A stretch of 64,000 bases of DNA, taken from Nannobrachium achirus (Eukaryota; Chordata; Actinopteri; Myctophiformes; Myctophidae). The stretch covers positions 6,182,104 through 6,246,103 of the forward strand of contig OY997653.1 of the NCBI GenBank assembly GCA_963921795.1, given 5' to 3'. Within the stretch, counting starts at the first letter, position 1; the number at the start of each line of letters is the position of its first letter. Shown here piece by piece: positions 27,401-39,400 of this stretch. A program made the translations under genes and the position numbers. Below the pieces are notes generated by a model that had not been told where the DNA came from, ran no database searches, and saw only the letters and a list, made by a program, of their open reading frames with translations.

Positions 27401-30400
27401 TTAAAATGATTAAGTATGGTATGGACAACATCTGTGCCAAATTTGGCGAATTTGCGAGAATCTGAACAAAACGGTCCTTTTATTGCCCTGGGGCCCTAGA
27501 CTATTCTTAGCCAGACATGTAAAAGTCTCAGCATGCTACTTAGTAAATTTGACCCTAGGCTCTGTACTTGGTCCGGTCCACCCTCTTCCCCTCAGAATAA
27601 AGGCCTATTAGGGTTTAAGTGGTTAATGTAAAAAAAGGGCCCCATCACACATTGAGACCCCCTGTAGTTACTCTGAGGACCTTGGGGGTACCAGACCCCC
27701 TGTTGAAGACCCCTGCCTATATTATTATTTAATAAGACATGTTTTCTCTTCTGGCTAAAAAGTATATTTTAGACGTGAGGTGGGGGCTACTACTAGTGAA
27801 GGTGTATTTTTTATTTTTCCTTTTTTTTTATTACATGTGAGGCTGAGCACAACTTGCACAAGGTCTCGTCAGTACCATAAAGTTAATGAGAACTCTAATG
27901 CTATATGGACCAGAGCCAGATTGGGTAAAGAGGCTAATGTGGAAGCCAAGCTATGCTAATTGGCTAACAACAACACGTTTCGCATAGCGGTGCTTGAGGC
28001 TTGATGTGCTGCGGTGAATTTGTCCACGCTTCCATCCAATTGCTTTTAAAATGTAAATGTCCCATCTACTAATCTTAACGTGCACTGGGGGAGATTGTTG
28101 TGGTCTCCGCTCTGCCTGCCCTGCAGCGGCAGCAGCAGCCATCTATGGCAGCAGCCTTGCAGGTTGGTGCGCCGCTAGATATGACATGGCTCAAACACGT
28201 CCAGTGAGAAAGGTTCCGCGGTGCAAAAATATGTGCGATTAAAATGCGTTATTTCTTTAACACGATAATTATTCTGTAGTTAATTCATCGAAATTAACGC
28301 ATTAAAGTCCTGGCCTTAGTTATAAAAAAATATACATTAATTCAGTGTGCATCATCTTGTGAATTAAGTGTTAAGTTTGAGTTTATATCATTGTTTAGAT
28401 CGTATTATGGTTCTTGGTTGTTTGCTTGAGACTTTAGGCTCAATTTGAATCTACAGACATAATGTATAACTTTCACAATCTGTAGTTGCAATTTTGGGCA
28501 AGTAGGGGAATATCGTGATCAACTGTATTTGTATTTTGAAAAAAGCCAATACAAATAAGAGCAAAAATAACAACACAACATTGTCATACTAGTAGAGACT
28601 GGCTTACTAGCTTGTCTTGACTAGTTTAACTGGCTTTTGTTCTGTTTAAGATCAACAGTTGGACAACAACAGCTGCCCCCTGCGGTAACTAATTGCTTTT
28701 TAGTAGATTCTCACTAAATACCACCATTTATAATTATTTCATGTTTAATACATCTTTCTTTGGAATTCACATTGTACACCAAGGGACAGTAGTTTTCTTT
28801 CAACAGGCTAAATGATGGAACACATATTTCACAAGTGGTGAAACAGAATGCACAGTACGTATAGCAAAATGCTATCACAGCTACAGCTAGTCCTAAGGGC
28901 TGTTTATGCATTTATTTCATGTATGCATGCCAATTTAAGCTCTGACATTTAGGTGAAGGTTAGTCTGCTATTCCTGGATTGTGAGTGTGGCATGTAGTGT
29001 TAGATAAAGAGTAGCTGAGATGTTATATCTAAGACTCACTCTGTGACCCGCTATGGGCAGTGTTGGGAAAGTTCACTTTCTATAAACTAGTTCAAAGTTC
29101 AGTTCACCATTTCTAAAACAAACTACATCAGTTCATCGTTCATAATTCAGATTTTTGAACTAAAAGTTCATGGTTCCAAAACTGAACTATTTTAGTTATT
29201 TTTCCCCTTTTTTCTTTATTTTATTTTTTTCAATACGTTGCTGCGAGCTATTATTTGGCAAAATTATTTCATCCAGTTTAACATTGAGGTGCCCACAATG
29301 TTTAAATATGTGCCCACTGCACACTCTTCCTGCACCCCTTTGTCATTGTCTAAGCTCACAACACGGAAAGTGACGCGTTGTGAGCTTGTAGATCTGCTAT
29401 TTTAGTCAGCCTTTACTTGGAAGTGTGTTACTGTTGGACGAGGAGGAGAAAGAGACGATGGCACGGCCAGGCGTTAAATAAACATTTGCTGTAAAGCCAA
29501 GGTGCGTTCGAGCGGCGCGATTACATACAAAGTGAATACAAAGACGAGGCGACCGTGGGCGCGGCATGAACAAGCCAACGAGCGCCGTTCATGAATGCCA
29601 GAATGAGCACGTTCAAACGGAAATAAAGAACGGTCCGTTCACGTTCGCCCAAAATATGAACGAGTTTGTGAACGATCATTCATTGAACACGTTCGGGTAC
29701 ATCACTGGCTATGGAGAGTGCCCTCTGGCGGGAACAAAGAAGCTTTACCTTGACCAGCGAAGGTCCTGCCCTCTGTCCATAGTCCTGTGTCAGGGGCGGT
29801 CAGTTCAAATTTGTTTCTTGAGCTAAGCACACGCATTACAACTCTTTTTCCATTCGTATAGCCAACATAGTCTCACCAAGGACAGGCTTGATAACCTTTG
29901 CCACGAGGCACTTACGATTGTAGACATAGACGCGTACGAAACATACACGTTGTTACCATATTGTTTTCCCACTACATCGAGGCCAAGTCTCCTAGCCCTG
30001 TAGTCTCGCACTAGGATAGCCCGCTAGTCAGTGTTCTGCACGCTACGTAAGCCAGGTTCATTCCCTGTCTATTTTGACACAGATACACTAGCTGCCATGT
30101 GTTCCAACCACAAAGAAAGCTAGCTGCATCATCTGTAGCCACATGCTAGTATCAAGCTTGATAGGCCAATACCTAGCCCTCGATGACCGGAGTTTGACTC
30201 CCACAGCATAAGTGCCTTATCAGCCCCCACCCCGGACTAGCTTGACTCGCTTCTCCCAGGACGCTACGGCAGGCCTGCCCCCAACAATGTTGATGACGAC
30301 AAGGATACAGAGCCGCAGAGCAGAGCGGAGTAGGAGGATATCCTTGAAATCGTTGACACTTTTGTATATCCTGGTAATATTATAGACGTTAGTAGCTATA

Positions 30401-33400
30401 ATCATCATGTACGCCTGCTTCCTGATTTATCTGTGTCCGTTAGCTGTGTTCTCCAGCAAGGCTCCGATGTTTATTTGTTCCATAATTCGGACTACAATGT
30501 CTTTTATATATGTAAAGACAGTAGGAAAATGGTAGAATGACTGTGGCGAATTGGGCTTCACCCTTGACCTTTGCCAGGTTATACAATCTGGACGTGACGG
30601 TGCCACCAGTAGTGCACACGGTCGTAGGTGTAGCTTCCTGACGGGAACGGACCCCCTAGGGATGGCTATGGAGTTTATTCCATTAGCGAGTCATGGAGTG
30701 AGTCTTAGATATAAAACTATACGTTACTAAAGTAAACCCGGTTTTATAAGACAAGCTAGGTGAAACACCGTCCATGAATGTGTACGAGAAGAAATTGATG
30801 CACTTACAATATATGAAGGTTACTGCGTGTGTTGGGCTTGTTTTGTTTAAAGTTATACCATGTAACTTTTTTATAAAACAAATCTTAAAATTGTCCTAAC
30901 TGTTAAATCGCTAAAGTTTTAGAACCCCCACTCTTACACACCTACAGTTACACTTACAGCAACTTACACAATATAGCTTTAAAATAAAGTCATAGCTCTT
31001 TTGAAGGAAAGAACATTATGTAAAGAAGAAGATGTAGGGTCATTTAGCAGTACATGTGATCTTACCAGGCTTCTCTGTGGTTGACAGCTGTGGTTGGTGT
31101 TGTTTAATAGCATTGTAAAACGCTGCTCTGACGGCTGTTCCACCAGGATCTAGCAGACTTACAAACACTAGTCGCATTTGTTGTCTAGTCTTCTCAGCTT
31201 CAATCTCGATATAGATCTCAGGGTGGACCATGGACCCTAGACTGTCTACTAGAGCCATGACTGTGGTCACACTTTGGATCAGCCGTGCCCTGTTCTGCAT
31301 CACAAACTGAGCTGCTTCAAGAGAGAGAAAGGAAAAAAAGAGTGGTTGAGATAAATGCATCAGAGAATCATAATAGAATTTATTTATCATTATATTTTGT
31401 GCATCTCTATATCCTCTCATGATTAGTAGTGTAAACACTGACACATTTATAGTTTTGTGATAAGATGCTGAGGTTGTACTGTACAACCTGGTAAACACAA
31501 GATGAAACCACTAAAAAACCTCCTCTCTGGTTCAACACTGAACTGTAACACTGAACTGCAATAAAGATAAGAACTCACCTTTTTCTGCATCATTTAGTTC
31601 TGAAGTCTCGTCACCAGCATCCTGTTGTACACCAAACAGCGTGTTAGTTCAATCATAATAGTCTAACAACACGAAAGAACAATGGGCCTTATGCAACATT
31701 CATTTATATGATTTATTGAACAATACATACATAACAATGGGCCTTATGAAACATTCTGTTATCGTTCCTGCAGAAATGCAGGCATGCCTATATTCACAAT
31801 AACACACACACTCTCTTGTGTAATATTACTTAATAATATTCATTCCATTAATTAAGCTCTGGTTTTGTGATAAATAAGGTCTGAGGACCAACATAGCCTA
31901 CGGTGTGACTTTGGTCCTATGTATCCTGATTAAGCACACAAGATACACATGCTGTTCTTTTATAACTAACAGTTTATCAGATTGATATTCATATTATGTG
32001 TTATACCTTTGCATAATTAAATTTAGCCAATATGCCTACCGTTAATTCCAATTTCCATTGGCGTTGATTTGTGATTTATGAGAGTGCCTTCAGGGTTTCT
32101 TGCCTGCTGTATGGTGTATACAGTAGGCCTACTAGTGGTGCCAACAAGTTACCCGCGGACCCCGCAGGTTGACCCACAGTGGAGAGGGTCAGTCAAGATT
32201 TCAGACTCAATGGTTGACTCGCAACTCCACCCCTCCAAATGCTGTCTCCGCCTCGACGTCCGACTACTGTCACAGCGCGCCTCCATTAGCTTCATTCACT
32301 TCAATGGAAATACCGCGGATTTTTACACATATTTTACACATTAAATACTAATTCAGTGTTGGACCCAGAGCTTCAAAATCTCTTCCTGGTCCGTCGGCAG
32401 GGCCTGGCATCAGTGGCATGCGTTGGAGGAAGGTGTAGTAGCCTACACGGCTATTGGAACAAAACCGCAAAGGCATATTTGGAAACGACAGAGAAATGAG
32501 GAAGCTCGTGGCTGCTGGACCACAGATTGCCCTTTTTTATATTAAAAAAATGATTTAAATATGAATACACTGTATTGGCTAAAAGGCCATGACCCATGAC
32601 TCAAACACCTTATTTGTTATGTTAAATAGCTACTGATAAAGTCGCCTAATGAATTAACAATGCGAAGTGTTGTATTTCTGCATTGCTATGCAGTAGACAC
32701 AGGCTGTGTGCAGGGCCTTCATTATTTCATACTTTAGCTATAGCAGATATATAAGCTCACATAGTGCCGCGCTGAGAGCTTGTAGATCTGCTGTTTTTGA
32801 AATCCCCAGATGAAGAACGTTCATGTGGGCCCGCAGTGAATCCTTAGCCTAGCCTACATTTGAAGCAGTTTATTGCCAGTGCTGCTATTTGTTGTCTTTC
32901 TTACTTTGTGTTGTGGCACACATAACACCATCATCACAGATCAAATACATACATTAACACACCGTTTGGGTGTTAAATTCAGTTGTATATTCATTAAGTG
33001 CTGCTATTTGTTGTCTTTCTTACCTTGTGTTGTGGTATACATAACTGTCCAGTCCAGTGATAAAAGTTGGCTTATTTTAGATGAAGTAGCCTATTCCTTG
33101 GTGCTTCTTGATAAACACATATACTGTAGAATGTGTTGGTATAAAATGGATCATACACTTATTGTCTCAGTTCATATGACAAGACTTGATGAAACTCACA
33201 TGCTGCCCAGGTCAATAACACTAATCATTATAATGGCATGAATCGAAGTCTGTGTTGATAATGTTGGCAATGCATGCTTATGGCTGATGCTTATGGCTTA
33301 ATCAGTAGCTATTCATTCTCTCGAGACAGAGTAGTAGCAAGCGACCAAACTTTCCTTGACGATGGCTAGCCAGATTGGTAGCTATTTAACATAACAAATA

Positions 33401-36400
33401 AGGTGTTGGGTGTTATAGTCATGGGGCATTTTAGCCAACATGTATTCATATTTAAATCGATCTGAGTCAGTTAAAACGGCTCTATAGATCCAGTAGCCAG
33501 AGAGCGATTTCCTTATACAGTATTCCTCTGATGTTAATAGTCAAATAGTGTAATATTTTTCCAATGCATGCTAGGCCTAGCTTGTTAACGGATTTGTAAG
33601 AGATTTGGAAGTTCTGATTCCAAAACACGATGGGCAGTGTGTTGACATACATCCTCCATGCTGACAGTGAATGACTGAGTGACGGGCTCTGACAGAAGTC
33701 AGCTTCAAAGCTTGTACGTAGCAACAGTAACGAGGGCGGAGAGGTGGGGGCGCAGCCCCCGGGAATCATGGATTGCATAATAATCATGTATACAAGCTAT
33801 TCAAAAGAGACAGAATCGTTTTTTTATATTTAAAGACAAATTACATTTTGGCTTTCTTTTTTAATAAACAATAAAAATAAAACTTTTATTATTTTTTTTC
33901 AACAATTTCAGGAACCCTATGTAGTATACCCGCGGACCCCCTAGGGGTCTCCGCCCCCCTGTTGAAGACCCCTGGTATAGACAGTATAGACACACGCCCC
34001 CACATCACAGAGGCGGGTCGTGCTGGAATTGAAACGCAGTGGCCAGATTTGAAAGGACAGGCCCAGGCGGTTCAATATCCGGGGGAAGAGGCTGTTTGCG
34101 GGCACACCGGGCCACGCTGGCGTGCCCCGGCTGTTTTTCCCGGGCTTGGGGCGCCACTGGCCCAGGGTGGGGGGGGGGGGGGGGGGGGCGGCAAAAGCGA
34201 GCACCCGGAGGCCCCCGGGGGGCCATGCGGGGGCAGGGGTCAAAAGCCCCAAGAACAAGCACTTCATTATCATTATACCTCCAGGATGACCCCCCTATGG
34301 GAACATCGCCCTCTAGCGATGCAACAGAGTAAACTCATGCACTCCCGTATGTCGAAGTGATTCGTCGGAAGGGCTGTCGCTCAAAAACGGAGGCACCGCC
34401 CCGAGAGCATAAAAGCGACTCCAGCCAACATGGCGTCCTCTTTTTGCTTCTCCGCGACTGAAACAAACTCAGCCATTCCAGTATTATATATTTATATTTA
34501 GCCTGAAGCGGCGTATAGGAAGGCGCCCATCGGTTTTACTTGGAAGTTTCCGTACGTTAACTAGACGAAGGTTCCTGCTACGTTCCAGTTCGACGGTTTC
34601 TCACCTGTTTCTCCGAAGAAGTTCTCCTCACCGATCCCTCGGGCCTGCATCGTGCTTTGAGTGTTTGTAGCATAGCCGTTAGCTTGTTAGCTCGCTCCAC
34701 CACGATGACTACTAATCAACGTCCCACTGTTGGCATGCTGCTAGCTAGTGTTCCGAAGCCCTGTGGTGTCGGTGGATGTAAGAACATTATTGTTGGCGAC
34801 GACCACCATCCGTATTGTATTGTCTGCCTGGGTGTGATGCATGCTATCTCCAGATCCTCCTGCCTCTGGGGCTAGCGGCGCTGAACACCCCAGCGCTGCT
34901 CCCCGCCCCAGAGTGCAGCCTGCAGCTGCCTCGCCTGTTGGGGGGAACCAGTGGCCCTGGTGCTCGCCAGGCCTCGACTGCAGCTCAGCGGGACCAAGCT
35001 ACTCCGGTTACCGCCCTCTCTCCCACTGGTTCGGCTGCCGCTGTTCCAAGGAAAAGAGCACATGTAAGTTTACCCCAGCTGCTTCCACGCCGGGAGCGGC
35101 TGGCCAGTCGGTGGCTAACTTCACCCCCTTCAATCCATTGTTTGTGGGTGATATTCCTCTCTTCGCCTCGGTGGAGGCTACGGTTTCAGCCATGCAGGCT
35201 GATTCCGAGCACTCCTGGCACCCGAGCGACGGTGATCTCCAGGACGACGACGCCCTGGAGGACCAGGAGATGAGCTGTGAGGAATTTGACGACGAAGAGG
35301 AGGATGAGGAAGAAGGACAAGAGCTGACCTTCTTCCAACAGCCCTCCAGTCAGGCAGGGGAGACTATTGTGGTGGTTCCTCGTGCCGTGGAGCCCACCCC
35401 CTCCCCCCGCCCCCACCTCCTCTCTTCCCTCCACCATGCCGGCGGAGGAAGAGGGTGCGGTGGCCCCTAGTGTTGAGTCACTGAACTTCGATGAGCTGAC
35501 CATCTTCGAGCGTGCTGCTGCTAGATGTGGCATCGAGGTGCTTCTCGGTGACAATCCTGCTGGACAAGAAGCGGAGATGCCGGTCCTTGGCCAAGAACCC
35601 GCTCCCTCCCCTCCCCCACGCATGGTCAAGCTCACTGTTGTTCCTGGTTTCCAGAATGCGCTACATTCTACCTGGGGAGACCACAAGGACCCAAAGAAGC
35701 TCGACTTTCTCATTGACTGTGTTGATGCAGAAAAGATCGGCATCCCCCTCTGCCCCAACATGGATAGCCTCCTGGCCCAGTCCTTCATAGCCAGTGTGAA
35801 GCCTGACCTGAGGAAGAGTGGCCCCAACGGTAGAGCCCCCTTCACCCTGGGCAACGTCAAGAAGCCTCCGGGATTTGCCATCTCAGAGGACGACAGCCAC
35901 TCTGCCAAGACCAGGAATGCATATAGGTGTGCTGCGCTCGCCACGCACAACCTTAATGCCACACAGCTTCTTCTCACTTCCGCTAAGCACCTCGTTGAAA
36001 GCCTCGACAAGGTGCCAGCTGGACCAGCCGCGGAATTACAGAAGACCTTCAAAATGTTGATTGACATTAATGTGCATGCTATCAGGTGGTTGGGACATGG
36101 TAATGGACTATTGCATCCAGTCTGAGCGAGCCAGATGGCGAGACAAAGTCGACCTGGTTGGCTCCAGCGATACGATAGGGAAACCAACAAGGTCATGCTG
36201 GCCTTGCCCGGGCATCCCACTACTCTAATGGGTGGCGGTCTGGAGCTCCTCCGTGGCACGGTGGAGTCCAGAAAGCCCACCAAGGAAATCCTCGAGGCTA
36301 CCACAGAGCCCAAGCCTGAAAAGGAGGATTGTGGACGTTCCTCCCGCCAGACAGAGAGGGGGCGCTCTTCCTCCGCCAGAGGAAAATCTTCCTCCTCCTC

Positions 36401-39400
36401 CAGGGCTCCCTCCTTCACAGCGGGCAGCAAACCCAGCAGCAAAGTGACAGTGGTTAGCCGTGATGATAGCCGTCCTCCTCCCAAGGACGCCAAGCCAAAC
36501 TCCTCCCACAAGGCCCGTTTTTTCCTACACTAGCACAGACGACCGCATTTTGCATGCAGACAGTCAGTGTAATGAAACCCATGCAGGGTTCTCTAGTCAC
36601 TCACAATTTAAAAGACAGCTTTAGTTTTTTACAACAAGGGTTCATATTTTAGATTGTAATTAAAGAATATAAAAGATGAGTGCTAAAAGTATTTCATTTA
36701 CTTCTTTCTATTGTTTTAGAGATTCTTATTTCAGTGGTTGGGGGCATGCGTACAAGTGGCTAAATATGGCATTTTACACAGAATAAGCCCATTCCCAAGA
36801 TACAACACAACCTTTCATGGTTGGATGTGACTTATGGGGGCTAGAAGTGTTACTGTAATTAGCAATAAAGAAACTGTTGGCTTATTGTGTCTAAAAAGAC
36901 ATATTTAGCCACTTGTACGCATGCCCCCATGTGTACGCATGCCCCATATTTTAGCACGGTAAACGCGATAAAACAATAGAACGAAGCATATGAAAACATT
37001 TTAACACTCACTTTTTCTTTTCTCCAATTACAATCCAATCTGGGAACCCATCGTCAAAGAAGAAAGGGCGACACCTATCGGTCGGCCTCTCTTCCTTTGA
37101 CTCTGGGACCAACATAGAAAGGGGCGGGGATACATGGAATTCCCCGGTTGAGAACGAATTTTAAAACTAGTTCCGCTTTGAAGCCTGGTCCGCCCCTTGG
37201 TTTGGTTCCCTCCCGAAACTACTATAGCGGAACTGCTACTCTACACACGGAACACAAGTTACACAACAGACAACCACAACAACGACGACGCAACATGGAT
37301 GCTACTGTGTGGACGAGGAACTGTTTTCTAGCGTGCTTACAAGTGTTTCTCAGTTACACAATATTGAACAATTAAAACCTCTTCAGCCCATTTGTTTTAA
37401 GTACTTGATAGATCGGCGACGACGGCGAGATGTTTGGCATGTTTGGCCGCCTGGATCCTGTTATCCTGCTTTCCCAGAGAGAAGGAACAAGGACCCCATC
37501 GTTTTTACCCCATATGCTGCGCTGAATGAAGCTGGATGATCTGCTGATGATCTGCTGCAGACCAGTGACCAAGACACAACGAATTTACCCACAATAAGCA
37601 AACGTTTATATAGCCTCGGATGTCATGGTGTGTTGCAATACAGTGGATTGATGTTTTAAATCAATATGGGATGTTATGATAATGTATAACTGCTTTAACC
37701 TCGCCTACCAGGCTTTCTCCCGGCTGGCTAACTGCAGTAAGCTAGCGTGTTAGCATACGGCCGTCATGTTTTCAGCTCGTCTTTTTAAACATTTACAGTT
37801 GCCTTATATTACTCTATAAATCTATCTGTGATGTGTGCTTTTACTAATACTGGCGTGCTTAGGAAGCAGAAAGTAGTACCATTGTGCAGAATGTAACCAA
37901 GGTGTTTAAATAAGTGTAGATTGTACGCTATTTCAATATCTTGTCCTGTCTCACAAAATATGATGTTATGCTATGAAACAGTTCGTTTTTATTTATAGAA
38001 TAATCTCTCAATAACAGACTATTTTTTCCCTTTTATTTGATGATGGTTAGCCGTATTGTTTATAGAATAAACCCTAAAGTTATGTTGCATTTATGTAGGC
38101 CTACTGTATACTAGTTTACAATGTGTATGATTATCTGTATAATAAACAGTTTGTTTGATTAACAAATGTATCGTTCTATGCACAGATAATGTTGCTTAAT
38201 GTGTATGCCTATGGTACTGTTAATATTTAATGTTAATGTTAGTATGAAGCTAATTATAAAGCTTACATGAATGATGATGGACTGAAAAGCTAATGAGAAG
38301 TTGTGACTGTATTAGCATACAAGCGATCTGCATTTAAATAAGCTGTTGAAATGTGTCAAACTGTCAACAATGGCTTGTGAAATCAAAGAATGCCACTTTC
38401 AATATGAAACCCATTTAGATTGAAATGGTTCACTTATTTATATGAATGATGGATCTGCTGCAGACCAGTGACCAAGACACAACGAATTTACCCACAATAA
38501 GCAAACGTTTATATAGCCTCGGATGTCATGGTGTGTTGCAATACAGTGGATTGATGTTTTAAATCAATATGGGATGTTATGATAATGTATAACTGCTTTA
38601 ACCTCGCCTACCAGGCTTTCTCCCGGCTGGCTAACTGCAGTAAGCTAGCGTGTTAGCATACGGCCGTCATGTTTTCAGCTCGTCTTTTTAAACATTTACA
38701 GTTGCCTTATATTACTCTATAAATCTATCTGTGATGTGTGCTTTTACTAATACTGGCGTGCTTAGGAAGCAGAAAGTAGTACCATTGTGCAGAATGTAAC
38801 CAAGGTGTTTAAATAAGTGTAGATTGTACGCTATTTCAATATCTTGTCCTGTCTCACAAAATATGATGTTATGCTATGAAACAGTTCGTTTTTATTTATA
38901 GAATAATCTCTCAATAACAGACTATTTTTTCCCTTTTATTTGATGATGGTTAGCCGTATTGTTTATAGAATAAACCCTAAAGTTATGTTGCATTTATGTA
39001 GGCCTACTGTATACTAGTTTACAATGTGTATGATTATCTGTATAATAAACAGTTTGTTTGATTAACAAATGTATCGTTCTATGCACAGATAATGTTGCTT
39101 AATGTGTATGCCTATGGTACTGTTAATATTTAATGTTAATGTTAGTATGAAGCTAATTATAAAGCTTACATGAATGATGATGGACTGAAAAGCTAATGAG
39201 AAGTTGTGACTGTATTAGCATACAAGCGATCTGCATTTAAATAAGCTGTTGAAATGTGTCAAACTGTCAACAATGGCTTGTGAAATCAAAGAATGCCACT
39301 TTCAATATGAAACCCATTTAGATTGAAATGGTTCACTTATTTATATGAATGATGGATCTGCTGCAGACCAGTGACCAAGACACAACGAATTTACCCACAA

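Larger units (their letters stand above)
25168..27715. mobile_element. Long-TIR hAT-like element carrying gene fragments
   Basis: Ends CAGGGGTCTTCAA and TTGAAGACCCCTG. The subterminal regions are long inverted repeats (about 25290-25600 against 27170-27480) with several hundred base pairs of good match, including GATGTTGTCCATACCATACT. No clear target duplication remains. The centre (25917-27000) holds coding-like fragments listed separately. No transposase seen. Confidence 0.7.
24388..28318. mobile_element. hAT-like element holding two nested elements
   Basis: Left end TAGGGCTGGGACGCAAT and right end the inverse-type ATTAACGCATTAAAGTCCTGGCCTTA, flanked by GTTATAAT (24380-24387) and GTTATAAA (28319-28326), a 7-of-8 duplication. 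The inside holds a TTAA MITE at 24558-25065 and a long-TIR element at 25168-27715, so the original element was only about 0.9 kb. Confidence 0.65.

Noticed and set aside
25160-27723. 8-bp target duplication for the long-TIR element
   Set aside because: Flanks CCACATCT and CCTATATT share only three positions; not claimed.
31040-31311. CARD exon as the last exon of an upstream NLRP1 paralogue
   Set aside because: A stop follows 8 codons past the donor, so it is possible. The strong GTAAGA donor, the match of phase 1 to the FISNA exon, and the in-phase exon before it favour an internal exon. Kept as the stated alternative.
35186-36511. 441-residue minus-strand open frame
   Set aside because: It lies exactly opposite the DIRS gag frames, has no recognisable domain, and its composition follows the GC-rich sense codons; an antisense artefact.
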